DNA of 64,000 bases from Phycisphaerae bacterium (GCA_014192545.1 BJHL01000001.1:889116-953115), one strand, 5' to 3'. Counted from the stretch's first letter, positions 44,642 to 54,055 are shown. The notes: a model not told the origin generated them from the letters alone. Made by a program: numbers and translations.

Positions 44642-45499
44642 TCAATCGCGCATGCTTCGGCCCGTCAGTGCAAGGAAGACGGACTCCAAATCGGGTGCGT
44701 CGATTCGGACATTGGTCGCTGTTCCAGCCGCCATGACCCGGGCAATTTCCTTCAGCGGGTCAGCCGTTTCGATGCGTTCCTGGCTGTCGCCATGCGAAAC
44801 CGTCACGACCGTGTGACCACCGTGAGCGGCCGTCAGCTCGCTCAGCGTGCCCTGTGCCAGCACTTTGCCTTTATCCATGATCGCGATGCGGTCACAGAGC
44901 TTGCTGGCTTCCTCCATATAATGCGTCGTATAGATGATCGTCCGGCCTTCGCTCGCCAGTTTGCGAACGACATCAATCAAGTTGTTCCGGCTGTGCGGAT
45001 CAACCCCCGCCGTGGGCTCGTCCAGCAGCAGCAGCGGCGGATCATGAATCAGCGCGACGGCTAAATTCAGCCGGCGTTTCATCCCGCCCGAGTACGTCAC
45101 CACGCGATCCTGCCGACGAGGCGACAAGCCGACAAGTTCGAGAACCGTGTCCACGCGCTTGCTGAGTGCATCGCCCGACAACTCATACAACTTGCCGAAA
45201 AACCGCAAGTTCTCCTCACCCGTGAGCTGCTCATACAGCGCCAGTTCCTGCGGCGCAACGCCCAGATGCAGCCGGGCCGTGCTGGTGGTGGGGGCCCCCG
45301 CACCCTCAATATTCACCGTGCCCTCGTCAGGAGAAATCAGTCCCGTCGCCATGCCAATGGTCGTGGACTTACCCGCGCCGTTAGGCCCCAGCAACCCAAA
45401 CACCTCGCCCTTGCGCACCGTGAGCGACACGCCATCCACCGCGACCACCCGCCGACTAGCGGGGCCGAAATGCTTGCGGAGATTGGTGAGCGTGAGCAT
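44642..45499 (-). CDS. ABC transporter ATP-binding protein (ABC-2 exporter partner)
   Basis: 285 residues. Walker A GLLGPNGAGKSTT, Q-loop GVAPQELALYEQLTGEENL, signature VTYSGGMKRRLNLAVAL, Walker B LLLLDEPTAGVDPHS, and switch His in YTTHYMEEA. This is the DrrA/CcmA-like type that powers ABC-2 exporters. The permease gene follows downstream, 161 bases away, the space between holding no gene. It starts 34 bases before the convergent... rpiB stop on the same strand, so all three may be transcribed together. Confidence 0.93.
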   Translation of the reverse strand: MLTLTNLRKHFGPASRRVVAVDGVSLTVRKGEVFGLLGPNGAGKSTTIGMATGLISPDEGTVNIEGAGAPTTSTARLHLGVAPQELALYEQLTGEENLRFFGKLYELSGDALSKRVDTVLELVGLSPRRQDRVVTYSGGMKRRLNLAVALIHDPPLLLLDEPTAGVDPHSRNNLIDVVRKLASEGRTIIYTTHYMEEASKLCDRIAIMDKGKVLAQGTLSELTAAHGGHTVVTVSHGDSQERIETADPLKEIARVMAAGTATNVRIDAPDLESVFLALTGRSMRD

Positions 45500-45532
45500 G
45501 GAGGAGCATAGAGCCGGGACGATTCACCTGCG

Positions 45533-45997
45533 TTATTCGACGATGCCCGCCGGGTCCTTCCCCTTCTCGATCGCTTCGATCTTATGAATCCGCCGCGTGT
45601 GCCGGCCGCCTTCAAACGCGCTCTCGAGGAACGAATCGACGATCTTTTCAATCAGCCGCTGGCCCAGCAAATCCGCGCTCATGCAAATTACGTTTGCGTT
45701 GTTGTGGCTGCGGGCCAGGTGTGCCGTCATTTCGTCATGCACCACCGCCGCACGCACGCCCGAGACCTTGTTCGCGGCGATGCTCATCCCGATGCCCGTG
45801 CCGCACAGCAGCACGCCCAGATCAGCCTTCCCCTCGGCAACGGCCCGCCCAACCTGAAACGCACGATCGGGATAATCCGCGGGCGGCCCAGAAATATCAC
45901 CCATCACGACGGCGTCATGCCCTTCGCGTTGCAGTTTTTCCTGCAGTTGCTTGATACCGGTGTACCCGCGATGGTCAGCCGACAGTGCGATGCGCAT
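45533..45997 (-). CDS. rpiB: Ribose-5-phosphate isomerase B
   Basis: 154 residues from the ATG at 45997, which has AAAGGAG seven bases upstream. RpiB/LacAB motifs are ALSADHRGYTGIKQLQEKLQ, GDISGPPADYPDRAF, LGVLLCGTGIGMSIAANKV (with the catalytic Cys) and SHNNANVICMSADLLG. It interconverts ribose-5-phosphate and ribulose-5-phosphate in the pentose phosphate pathway. Divergent from the lipoprotein gene at 46067, with 69 bases between. Confidence 0.95.
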   Translation of the reverse strand: MRIALSADHRGYTGIKQLQEKLQREGHDAVVMGDISGPPADYPDRAFQVGRAVAEGKADLGVLLCGTGIGMSIAANKVSGVRAAVVHDEMTAHLARSHNNANVICMSADLLGQRLIEKIVDSFLESAFEGGRHTRRIHKIEAIEKGKDPAGIVE

Positions 45998-46066
45998 AAC
46001 CGCTCCTTTGCCGCACTGTAGTTCGTGAATTCCCCCGCGCACGCCGCCGCTCACGTACCCTCGATC

Positions 46067-46660
46067 ATGCGCATCGCGTCCCTCCTCGTGCTTGCTCTGC
46101 TCGTGCCCACGCTGGCCGCCTGCTCCGTGCGATTTGGCGGCTCAAAATCCGTCGACAAAACCCTCGCCGATTTGCGAACCGAGAACAAACATCTCAAGTC
46201 GCAACTCGCCGATGCTCAGGGCCAATTGCAGGAACTTGCCGCCCGCACAAACGCCGGTGAAACCTCACCATTTTCCGTTGGTGAAATCGCTCTCGCCACG
46301 CCAGAGGTCGTTAGCGTCGCCTTCGCCAGTTCCGCCGGCATCGACAAGCGCGACCCAACCAACCCCAAGCTCGTGCTCGACGTCGTCACGCTCGATGGCC
46401 GTTCCCGCTTTACGCAAGCCGTGGGTCAACTTCGCGTTACCGCGTCGACGCAGGACCGGCAACTTGCCGATATCACCCTCAGCCCCACGCAATTACGCGA
46501 GGCCTACCGCTCGAGCGTTCTGGGCACGCGTTACGCCCTTGAAGTCGCCCTGCCGCCGGAAGTTCTTGCCGCCAAGCAGCCCATCACGCTCAACGCCCAG
46601 TTGCTTGACGCCGCGGGCCGCACACTCATCACTGAGCGCGTGCTGACGACTGGCGAATAG
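46067..46660 (+). CDS. Coiled-coil lipoprotein
   Basis: 197 residues from ATG 46067. Signal with lipobox (MRIASLLVLALLVPTLAAC), then a coiled coil (DKTLADLRTENKHLKSQLAD), then a beta-rich domain starting at SPFSVGEIALATPEVVSVAF and ending with LPPEVLAAKQPITLNAQLLD. Probably an envelope lipoprotein facing the periplasm. No family recognised. An alternative start upstream at 46025 has no advantage. Confidence 0.75.
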   Translation: MRIASLLVLALLVPTLAACSVRFGGSKSVDKTLADLRTENKHLKSQLADAQGQLQELAARTNAGETSPFSVGEIALATPEVVSVAFASSAGIDKRDPTNPKLVLDVVTLDGRSRFTQAVGQLRVTASTQDRQLADITLSPTQLREAYRSSVLGTRYALEVALPPEVLAAKQPITLNAQLLDAAGRTLITERVLTTGE

Positions 46661-46859
46661 TCGCGACTGGTGATGCCACCCGTGCCTCGCCGTGCAGAGA
46701 CCGTAGACAAACATGAGCAATCACGCGCGAAGGCGCACAAACGGCGTCTGCCAAGTGATTCATGCGCCTTGATGCGCGATTGCTACGTTTTTTCGAGGTT
46801 TGCTGCGTCTTCTGAGTCTGCCCGCCGATTGCCCATCTAGCCGATAATGCCATGCCCGC

Positions 46860-47510
46860 ATGCCCTCGCGCGACGACCAACCCCCATCCGCCGCCGCACG
46901 TCGCGATGAACTGCGCGCCCTGACCGCTCGCTGCGTCGCGGGGAATGAAGCCGCGTTCGCCGACTTATCCAATCGCCTGCGGCCCGCGCTCGTCCGGCTG
47001 TTCACCGAGAAAATGTCCGCCAAGCCTGACCTCGCCGACGACCTCGCCCAGCGAGCGCTCATCGGCTTGTGGCAAGCCCTGACGACCGGGCGCTACGACG
47101 AATCGCGATCAGCAGTCACGACGTTCGCGTTCGCGGTTGCGCACAAAGTCTGGCTGCAGCACATCCGCGCCGCAGGCCGGGCCGATGCCGCTCTGACGCG
47201 ATACACCCGTTTGGTCGCCGTCAGCCACCAGCGCGAGCAGCAGCCGCCAGCCGAACCTGCTCAGCACGCGGCGTTGCTCGAATCGCTGCGCAGTGCGCTC
47301 GCTGGCGCGGGCGACACGCAACTGACCGACGAAGAACGCTGGCTGGTTCGCAACTGGGCAGGCGGCCAGTCCGACCGAGACCTCGCGAAAGTTATGGGTA
47401 TTGCCCCCAGCAACGTCAATGTCCGCAAGCAACGGGCATACGCCAAATTACGTGCGTACCTCCAGCGGCTGGGCTTTGGTGACGCCCCCGCCGACGAAGC
47501 TGGCGACTGA
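46860..47510 (+). CDS. ECF-type sigma factor
   Basis: 216 residues. Region 2 (AFADLSNRLRPALVRLF, DLADDLAQRALIGLWQALTT, SAVTTFAFAVAHKVWLQHIR) and region 4 (LTDEERWLVRNWAGGQSDRD, then AKVMGIAPSNVNVRKQRAYA) are both recognisable but divergent. The DLADDLAQ helix replaces the usual D-x-x-Q-E. The next gene codes for a single-pass membrane protein, starting 121 bases later, and may be its anti-sigma factor. Confidence 0.85.
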   Translation: MPSRDDQPPSAAARRDELRALTARCVAGNEAAFADLSNRLRPALVRLFTEKMSAKPDLADDLAQRALIGLWQALTTGRYDESRSAVTTFAFAVAHKVWLQHIRAAGRADAALTRYTRLVAVSHQREQQPPAEPAQHAALLESLRSALAGAGDTQLTDEERWLVRNWAGGQSDRDLAKVMGIAPSNVNVRKQRAYAKLRAYLQRLGFGDAPADEAGD

Positions 47511-47631
47511 AAACGCCTGAAAGCACGCAAAAACAAGACCTGAACACATCGCCGCCGCAGGCGAACAACAACGCAGAACGTGTCGCGGCTTCCTGCCCGC
47601 AACGCACGCGCGGACACGTCGGAGTATTGCC

Positions 47632-48501
47632 TTGCCCACCGACAATCCCAACTCGCCCAACTCGCCCGCCGGCGGCCACCAGCGCGATGATTCCGTGCGG
47701 GATGATTTGGTACTCGATGATCTGGTACGTCAAACCCTCGACCTCGAATCCTTCGAGCGCGATGTGCAACGTGAGATGCAGAGTGCGCCGCTGCCGCTTC
47801 GCTTGCAGTCGCCTGTTATTGTCACTTCGGTCAGTTCGGGCTCGCCGCGTCGCAACTTGGCGTTGTGGCTGGGTTCTGGCCTCGCGGCGGCTGCCGCTCT
47901 CACTATGGCGGTTGTGGTGCTTGCTCCCAAGCCTCAGCCAGCACCAGTGCCGATTGCTCGAAACGAAAACCCGATGCGAGAGCGTGCACGCGACACTGCG
48001 AGCGATATCGCGAGCAACAATTCGGCCAGCAATTCGCCTAGCAATTCGTCGAGCGACGCCGTCATTCGCACCGTCTCGCAACCCGTGCGTGACGATGACA
48101 TGCAGCAGTTTGCCTACCTCGATCCTGACATCGCCACAGGCTTGCCCAATCTGGCCTCCGAGCGATCAGTCGTCTTGGCGGTCTATCAAGGCAACGCCCC
48201 GCGCGACTGCGAGTGCCTCGCGTGGAGCGTCGAAAAGCCTGGCGACTGGGACTCTGCCAAAGGCAGCGTGCTCGAGCAAGCTCTGGCCCAGCCCTGCATG
48301 CGCGATGCAAGCTCGCTCACCCTCGTCAAAATCACCGGCCCGCGTTTGCTGCTGCCCTTTCACGACGACGACGCCCGCGCCCTGGCCCGCTGCGTTCCCT
48401 CAAGCAACTGCGATGAAGCATGCGCGTTTGAAGCTGCCAGCCAATGCGTTTCTGATGACTTGCACGTGCAAACTCGCACGATTGATTGGGCTGTGCGGTA
48501 G
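47632..48501 (+). CDS. Single-pass membrane protein, putative anti-sigma partner
   Basis: 289 residues beginning at TTG 47632, with GGAG seven bases upstream. The N-terminal ~75 residues are acidic (DDSVRDDLVLDDLVRQTLDL) and could be the sigma-binding part. One transmembrane helix follows (WLGSGLAAAAALTMAVVVLA), then a Ser/Asn-rich linker (ASNNSASNSPSNSSSD) and a periplasmic domain with several Cys (DCECLAWSV, SNCDEACAFEAASQC). It lacks the H-x3-C-x2-C motif. The position after a sigma gene is the main argument for an anti-sigma role. Confidence 0.65.
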   Translation: MPTDNPNSPNSPAGGHQRDDSVRDDLVLDDLVRQTLDLESFERDVQREMQSAPLPLRLQSPVIVTSVSSGSPRRNLALWLGSGLAAAAALTMAVVVLAPKPQPAPVPIARNENPMRERARDTASDIASNNSASNSPSNSSSDAVIRTVSQPVRDDDMQQFAYLDPDIATGLPNLASERSVVLAVYQGNAPRDCECLAWSVEKPGDWDSAKGSVLEQALAQPCMRDASSLTLVKITGPRLLLPFHDDDARALARCVPSSNCDEACAFEAASQCVSDDLHVQTRTIDWAVR

Positions 48502-48530
48502 TAATCTGCTAGTTGTCAGAGATTCAAGAC

Positions 48531-49748
48531 TCATTTGAGCAATCCACGAAATTCTTGTGCCCGTGGGTGATCCGGAAAGTCTGTGAGTAGCTGGGTCGCA
48601 AGCGGTTGCAAGCTCGCCCGATCGCTACCAGCCTCGCGAAGTGAATCAAACCACGCTTCCGCGACTTCGGCTCTGAAAGGCATGTAGTGTACAGCTGCAG
48701 CCTGCGCCTCCTCGCCAGCGTCCAGTAGACTGGTTGAGAGAGAGGCGTCCAACGCGTCCAACGCAGACGAAGGCGCGGCATCAATCATATGTTTGACAGT
48801 GGTCGCAAGTTCGAGCTTGGTCGCTCGGTCAAGGCCTGACCGACGAATACGCACGAGCGCGTCGCGCATGCAGAAAAGTTCATCAAGTCCGACCTTACGA
48901 CCGTCCAGCCAAGCTTGTAGAAAACTCAAGCGGGTTCGAATCGGGATCGAGTTCTGGTCGAGCACCGTCAGGACAACTCCGGATGTGCTAGTTGCAAAAG
49001 TATCGCGTGCGGGCAAGGTCTGAGTTCGATTCAAGGCCTCGAGTGCGGCGGCATTGTCCCCGCAGGCTACGGCGTTGGTGGCCCAGTCAGTCAAGATTTG
49101 ACGACGATCAAGCGTCATGTCGGATGCCCCTTGACGATCACTTGCAATAAGAATCGCATCGTCGAGCGCCCGCAGAGCATTAACACGGTCTGCATGTGCC
49201 GGATGATGCAGAGCATCTATATGCGCGAGCACGATCGCGTATGAAAATTCAGGTTGGTCTGTTCGAGCCTGTTCGAGAATAGGACGACATGCAACTGTGG
49301 CATCGCGCGCAATCTCAAATTCAACCCCCGGCAGTGTTTCAACGTTGATTCGTTCACGCCGTATTCGTTGCACGACTGCCAGCGCATAATTCCCCCACCG
49401 ACAACGTGTGAAGCAAGTGTCCGCGTCGCTAATCGCGGTTCTTGCGACAGTCAATTGTTCATCACGAAGGTAAGATACATCACAAAGCAAATAAAGTTGG
49501 CGGCGAAATGCTTCGACTTCAAGTGGATTCGTTTTGGCTTGCATGCTGGACTGAACCGCCACCATCGCATGTGCGAGTTCGATTCGAGCCGCGTCAGTAG
49601 TCTCCCGTTGTTGCAAAAAATACGTGATGATTTCAGTCCATCCTTGCACAGTTGACTGAGTCTCAACTTGCGGAGTCAAATCTGGCAACGAGCCGGGGGT
49701 TGAGGCAGTGATCGACAAAAGAGCAGATATCGTCAAGATCGAATTCAT
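48531..49748 (-). CDS. Exported helical repeat protein of unknown function
   Basis: 405 residues from ATG 49748, with GAGGAAC upstream. Signal peptide MNSILTISALLSITASTPG. The rest is all-helical with TPR-like spacing (DAARIELAHAMVAVQSSM, VNALRALDDAILIASDRQ, GDNAAALEALNRTQTLPARD, LQPLATQLLTDFPDHPRAQEF). It also has several Cys residues. Base composition is more even (AT-richer) than the core genes, as in the following gene. Perhaps a periplasmic scaffold; no family recognised. Confidence 0.7.
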   Translation of the reverse strand: MNSILTISALLSITASTPGSLPDLTPQVETQSTVQGWTEIITYFLQQRETTDAARIELAHAMVAVQSSMQAKTNPLEVEAFRRQLYLLCDVSYLRDEQLTVARTAISDADTCFTRCRWGNYALAVVQRIRRERINVETLPGVEFEIARDATVACRPILEQARTDQPEFSYAIVLAHIDALHHPAHADRVNALRALDDAILIASDRQGASDMTLDRRQILTDWATNAVACGDNAAALEALNRTQTLPARDTFATSTSGVVLTVLDQNSIPIRTRLSFLQAWLDGRKVGLDELFCMRDALVRIRRSGLDRATKLELATTVKHMIDAAPSSALDALDASLSTSLLDAGEEAQAAAVHYMPFRAEVAEAWFDSLREAGSDRASLQPLATQLLTDFPDHPRAQEFRGLLK

Positions 49749-49799
49749 ATGTACTGTTCCTCGCTCGTGAATTAGTGTCATCAGCCTCTGAACGCCTCA

Positions 49800-50522
49800 T
49801 CAGTTATACGTGTCGCATTCACCCGGGGAGCATTTGTCGGTGCATAGATTCTCACAATCGTTCGTCAGCGCAATGTCTGCTGTTGCAGTACTTGACGTTT
49901 CGCCACACGCCTTGAAGAAAGTACCCGGAATCGGACACGATGGACAACTTCCCGGATTGATCCACGATCCGCTTAATCGCCACTGATGAACGATCTGCGC
50001 TTTGCGATTCTTCACAAAACTGACTGCGGCTCGACTAACGATGCGTTGGCAGGCGTTGGCTGCGATTTCACACTTCGCGGTCACAACTAGATTTGTCTGC
50101 CACGTCCATCCGACCGTCGCCGCGAGTTCGAATTTAATCGCTTCAGCGATATCACCCGTGATCTTGGGCGAAATCGAAAAGTTGAAGCTCTGTGTGAATG
50201 AAACGCTGCAAACGACGCCGCAATTCAATGGATTGATTTGGCCGCAATCGCCACGCTTGCAGCACGTCGGACAATTCAGGCAACGTCCTAGCGCGCTAAG
50301 TACTCGTCCGTTGGTCCCGGGCGTGAAAACCGCCGCTGAGTCTCGTCGTTCGCAGACGAGGTTCGCCACCTTGCAACAAACATCAACTGGAACAGGACAT
50401 TCGCAGTCAGCTTTTGCTACCGGCGCCCAAGCGCCCCATGACTGTGTCTGTGCGCGACACTGAGTTGAAGCAGCAAGCAAACATATCAGAATCTGAAGGA
50501 GCTGTTTGAATGTGGACCTCAT
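49800..50522 (-). CDS. Secreted Cys-rich protein
   Basis: 240 residues. Signal peptide LLQILICLLAASTQCRA-Q. About 21 Cys in the mature part, in pairs and clusters (DCECPVPVDVCCKVANLVC, CLNCPTCCKRGDC, SCPSCPI, CENLCTDKCSPGEC), with a Cys-poor middle region (TQSFNFSISPKITGDI, ATVGWTWQTNLVV). Such a pattern suggests a disulphide-stabilised extracellular protein. AT-richer than the surroundings. A run of nine Gs (minus strand, 50544-50536) lies 13 bases before the ATG within a purine-rich AGAGGAGG stretch that would include any ribosome binding site. 51 bases separate it from the preceding exported gene. Confidence 0.75.
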   Translation of the reverse strand: MRSTFKQLLQILICLLAASTQCRAQTQSWGAWAPVAKADCECPVPVDVCCKVANLVCERRDSAAVFTPGTNGRVLSALGRCLNCPTCCKRGDCGQINPLNCGVVCSVSFTQSFNFSISPKITGDIAEAIKFELAATVGWTWQTNLVVTAKCEIAANACQRIVSRAAVSFVKNRKAQIVHQWRLSGSWINPGSCPSCPIPGTFFKACGETSSTATADIALTNDCENLCTDKCSPGECDTYN

Positions 50523-50620
50523 AGTCTTGAGAGTACCCCCCCCCTCCTCTGCTTTGTCAAAAAAAATAACGAAAAATATTCAAATTAATTGTCCATCGGT
50601 GACATTCGCTTGCGCAAACA

Positions 50621-50646
50621 AAACTGCACCCTCAGCGGTGCAGTTT
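50621..50646 (-). terminator. Rho-independent terminator
   Basis: On the minus strand AAACTGCACC, loop GCTGAG, GGTGCAGTTT, followed by TGTTTG. It belongs to the sorting-tail protein gene ending at 50674 and separates it from the AT-rich secreted genes downstream. Confidence 0.88.
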
Positions 50647-50673
50647 CATTTACGTCCACACACTCAATCTCAC

Positions 50674-51264
50674 TTACCGCCGCCGGCGCATCGCCACCAG
50701 CCCACCCATACCGAGCAATCCCAATACCCCAGGCGATGGAATCACCAGCGTGTAGTTGTCTTGCTCCGCCAAGTCAGGGAATTCATACACCAGCGATGAA
50801 CCATCGCTGAACGTGAACGTCGCGATCGCGTTCGGTGCCGCACCGTTGTTGAACATCACCAGCCGTGCATCAGCGTTGAAGTCGCCATTGTCGTTGTCGA
50901 TGTCCCACTGGCCGCGAAACGACACGCCGGGCGTGAAATTGGTGAAGCCATACGCGAACGAGTCAGGCCCCGAGTTGTCGTCGGTGCGGTCGCCCGTGGT
51001 CAACAGCGCGGTCTGCGTGCCGTTGCCGCCCGTGAACAACTCTTCGGACAAGTACAACTGGTCGAACAAGAACTGGGTGTTGCCAGCAGTGAACGAAGCA
51101 CCAGTCAAGGCAACGCCGCCGTCCGAGTTGTTGCTGATGGTGAACTGCGTGGTGTTGAACGCACCACCGCCGCCGTTTCCGTTGGTGAGCGACAACGACA
51201 CCACGCCCGCCGACGCCGCGCCGGATGCCAAAACCAAACCCGCCACAAAAATCACGCTTCGCAT
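50674..51264 (-). CDS. Secreted protein with PEP-CTERM-like sorting tail
   Basis: 196 residues from ATG 51264, with GGAG six bases upstream; a second ATG at 51276 is just in front of it. Signal peptide MRSVIFVAGLVLASGAASA. A beta-rich body (VVSLSLTNGNGGGGAFNTTQ, GGVALTGASFTAGNTQFLFD, ARLVMFNNGAAPNAIATFTF) ends in IPSPGVLGLLGMGGLVAM-RRRR, the planctomycete version of the sorting signal. It resembles other short PEP-CTERM proteins that carry single beta-sandwich domains. Confidence 0.85.
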   Translation of the reverse strand: MRSVIFVAGLVLASGAASAGVVSLSLTNGNGGGGAFNTTQFTISNNSDGGVALTGASFTAGNTQFLFDQLYLSEELFTGGNGTQTALLTTGDRTDDNSGPDSFAYGFTNFTPGVSFRGQWDIDNDNGDFNADARLVMFNNGAAPNAIATFTFSDGSSLVYEFPDLAEQDNYTLVIPSPGVLGLLGMGGLVAMRRRR

Positions 51265-51409
51265 AGGAGTCTCCATGTGTCGCGGCAGTCCCTCTCGACC
51301 TCCGCAACCGCTCGTCTCCCGCTCTCTGGCGAGCAATATACCAATAACTCACCGTTTTCCCTAGAGAATTCCTCTTCCACAACGCTTCATAATCCCGTAC
51401 AATCCGCCG

Positions 51410-52165
51410 ATGCCCGGCTCGCCTTCCAACCCCGCCGCCAATGCAACGCAGTCGAGCGCGATCTGCGTCGCGTGGGCTCCGCCAAACTGGCAACGCGACG
51501 CCAAACTCGAACGCGAACTGACGCGGCCAGGCCTGACATTGTTCTACGCCCGCGACGATTTTGAAACGGTTGCACTGCTTTGCAGCGACTTCGCCCAGCA
51601 CGGCCCTAAGTCCCCGCGTGCCATGATCTTGATGCTTGTGGAGCCCGCCAAGCTCACAGGCCTTCGTGAAGCCCTGCAAGCCCTCGCCGATCGCATTCCG
51701 GCCTTGCATTTGTGGGTTTTTGACGCCGCCCGCTCGCCAGTCCTGCGCGGCATAACCCGCGTCGAACTCGTCCAATTGCTCGACAAATCACGCGACCAGC
51801 CGCCCAAGCCTGCCCAGCCCGTTCTCGCTGCGCAACCAATTGCTGCGCCAACATGGGTTGGGCCGATGGTCTCGGAAGGTACCCAGCGCTGGACGCATAT
51901 GGCAACAAGTGCCGAAGCCCAGCGTAACCCAAGCCGCCCCGATGCCTTACCATTGCGGCAAGGTGGCCCGTCCCTCCGCCTGACCGAAGAGCCCAATCCC
52001 GTCCGCCGGCCCACGCAGCCCGTAGAATCACCCGCAGAAGCTCCTGCTGCTGCGAACCCGCCGCTACTGACCGACGAAGAGTTGAATATGTTGCTGGGCG
52101 AGCCCGAAACCAAAAACGGCTCAAACGGCCATGGAAAGGCAAGTCGCACCGAAGGCAATCGCTAA
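51410..52165 (+). CDS. Hypothetical receiver-like protein
   Basis: 251 residues. The first ~125 are alpha/beta (ICVAWAPPNWQRDAKLEREL, GLTLFYARDDFETVALLCSD, PRAMILMLVEPAKLTGLREA, ALHLWVFDAARSPVLRGITR), like a degenerate receiver domain with no phosphoacceptor Asp evident. The second half is Pro/Ala-rich, ending in LLTDEELNMLLGEPE. It directly precedes the diguanylate cyclase gene and is probably co-transcribed. It may be a partner in the same signalling pathway. Confidence 0.6.
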   Translation: MPGSPSNPAANATQSSAICVAWAPPNWQRDAKLERELTRPGLTLFYARDDFETVALLCSDFAQHGPKSPRAMILMLVEPAKLTGLREALQALADRIPALHLWVFDAARSPVLRGITRVELVQLLDKSRDQPPKPAQPVLAAQPIAAPTWVGPMVSEGTQRWTHMATSAEAQRNPSRPDALPLRQGGPSLRLTEEPNPVRRPTQPVESPAEAPAAANPPLLTDEELNMLLGEPETKNGSNGHGKASRTEGNR

Positions 52166-52169
52166 AGCC

Positions 52170-53654
52170 ATGTCCGCCGCACCAACCATTCCCGCCTCTG
52201 GCCCCGCCCCGGCCCCGACCCCGGCCCCGGCCCCGGCCCTCGCCATTGCCGACACCCGCGTCATTCTCGCGGGTCGCACGGGGTTGGACGCGGCGTTGCG
52301 GCTGGATCAGACGCTTGAACTGGTGCGCGTTGCAACATTGATCGAGGCAGTTGCCGAAGTCGCCATGCCACTGCCAGGCCAGCCCGAAGGTGTGACGGTG
52401 GTGGTGAGCGACGAGCTGGCGCGCGAAGCCGGGCAAGGCCGAGTAAACCGTTTATGCGAGCAACTCCGCGCAGGCCCCGCACGCGTTCGCATATTGCTCT
52501 CAAGAACGACTGATCCGACAGATGACTTCAAGCCCCAAAGCTGGGGTTTCGATGATGTTGTCGGGCCGGAGCGCCCGTCGGCAGATGTGCGGAGCATGAT
52601 GAGAGCGATGCATGGCAAGCCAACACAACCTCGGCAAGAACCACAGGTTCAGCGCGAACCTGAAGCCACTCGCGAGCCGCAGGTGACGCCCCCGCAAGTC
52701 GCGCGCGAAGCTGTGCCTGCCGTCGCGGCGCCCGCGCCGCAGGTCAGTGTCGCTCCCGCCATCACAGCAACGCGTGCAGCCGTTCAACCGCCCGCACCGC
52801 TTGTGCAAGCCTTCGCGGGATTGGGTGACGCCGTTCTCGTCGCTGAGTTGCTTCGCGGCTGCGATGTCACCGCCGTTGCACTCACGCTGCTGCGCGATCG
52901 CCTGCAAGATCCATCCATCGAGTTCATCTCGCAAGAGTCGCAAGCCAAGAGCGCACTCGCAGGCACCACGCCCGCCGCTCGCGTGGGTTGGGATGAAGCA
53001 ACCTACGGCACCCTCCGCGCTGCGCGCACGCCGCAAGACCAGCTCATTCCTGCCGCCCGCTGGTTCGCGGGTTGGCTGCGACTGCACGACCAGCAAAACC
53101 AACTGCGCGAAGCTGCTTTCACGGATTCGCTCACCGCTGCCAACAACCGCCGATACTTTGACCTCTTCGCCACGCGAGCACTCGGAGCCGCGCGCGAGAA
53201 ACGGCACTACCTCACGATTCTGCTCTTCGACATCGACAACTTCAAGCAATACAACGACATGTACGGCCACGAAGCAGGCGATGAAATCCTCATCGAAGTC
53301 GCCAAGCTCATGCGTGCGGTGGTGCGTCCCACCGATCGCGTCTGCCGGCTGGGCGGCGATGAATTCGCCGTGATCTTCCACGATCCGCAAGGCCCGCGGC
53401 AAGAAGGCAGTCAGCACCCCGCCGACGTGCGCAACATAGCGATACGTTTTCAGCAGCAAGTCAGCGAACACAAGTTCCCCAAACTCGCCGACAAAGCCCA
53501 AGGCACGCTCACCATCAGCGGCGGCCTCGCGACGTTTCCTTGGGATGGTCAAACTCCCGCAGAACTGCTCGCCCACGCTGACAAGTTGCTGCTGCAAAGC
53601 AAGAAAGCCGGCAAGAACGCCATCACGCTGGGGCCTGGTGCATTGCACAGCTGA
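52170..53654 (+). CDS. GGDEF diguanylate cyclase
   Basis: 494 residues if begun at ATG 52170; an in-frame ATG at 52131 overlaps the previous gene. After a Pro/Ala-rich leader (from tandem GGCCCC repeats) there is a receiver-like region, a further Pro-rich linker (about 155-205) and a conserved middle domain (ELLRGCDVTAVALTLLRDRL). The catalytic domain is at about 325-490: DSLTAANNRRYFDL, LLFDIDNFKQYNDMYGHEAG, LGGDEFAVIF with intact GG(D/E)EF and an I-site RxxD five residues upstream (RPTDRVCRLGGDEF). It makes cyclic di-GMP and should be inhibited by its own product. No membrane segment. Confidence 0.92.
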   Translation: MSAAPTIPASGPAPAPTPAPAPALAIADTRVILAGRTGLDAALRLDQTLELVRVATLIEAVAEVAMPLPGQPEGVTVVVSDELAREAGQGRVNRLCEQLRAGPARVRILLSRTTDPTDDFKPQSWGFDDVVGPERPSADVRSMMRAMHGKPTQPRQEPQVQREPEATREPQVTPPQVAREAVPAVAAPAPQVSVAPAITATRAAVQPPAPLVQAFAGLGDAVLVAELLRGCDVTAVALTLLRDRLQDPSIEFISQESQAKSALAGTTPAARVGWDEATYGTLRAARTPQDQLIPAARWFAGWLRLHDQQNQLREAAFTDSLTAANNRRYFDLFATRALGAAREKRHYLTILLFDIDNFKQYNDMYGHEAGDEILIEVAKLMRAVVRPTDRVCRLGGDEFAVIFHDPQGPRQEGSQHPADVRNIAIRFQQQVSEHKFPKLADKAQGTLTISGGLATFPWDGQTPAELLAHADKLLLQSKKAGKNAITLGPGALHS

Positions 53655-54055
53655 AATGCAAGCACAAACGTGTGAGCACAGTAACAATCTTGCGCTGGCC
53701 TGCGAAATTTAATTGCCTTTTTACGGCATGCTACTGGCACGAGCGGGGAAGATGATGTATGTTGTGCAAACCAGAAGCGACATTCTTTCCACGCCCTGAC
53801 GTGACGCGTGCGTGAGTCTCTGCTGGTGAAGTTGTCGTCATTCGCCAGTCTTTCAAACGCATCTGTGTTTGTCTGCACATGGCACAGTTCGCCAGCGCGT
53901 TCGCTTCGCGTTGTAGCGATGTTGTCCGGTCGTACGGAACTCGTTCATCCGTGTCAAGGTGAGGGAAGAACGCATTTGTTCGCGTTCCAGAAGCGTGATA
54001 GGCCTTGTTGGCCTCACGCAAGCTATCCGTGCGCACCGTACTTGGAGGTTTGGTT
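53655..54055 (+). other. Intergenic region with leader hairpin
   Basis: 401 bases with no convincing gene. Near its right end, 53993-54019 forms a hairpin GCGTGA(TA)GGCC / GGCCTCACGC with a TTGTT loop, 37 bases before the peptidase start codon. It has no T-run and might modulate expression of the peptidase. The ribosome binding site GGAGG follows at 54044. Confidence 0.5.

Noticed and set aside
52203..52238. GGCCCC/GGCCCCGA tandem repeats
   Set aside because: In-frame coding repeat giving the Pro-Ala leader of the cyclase; no separate element.
52500..53687. 395-codon minus-strand frame inside the diguanylate cyclase gene
   Set aside because: The GGDEF domain with its catalytic and inhibitory motifs is on the + strand.
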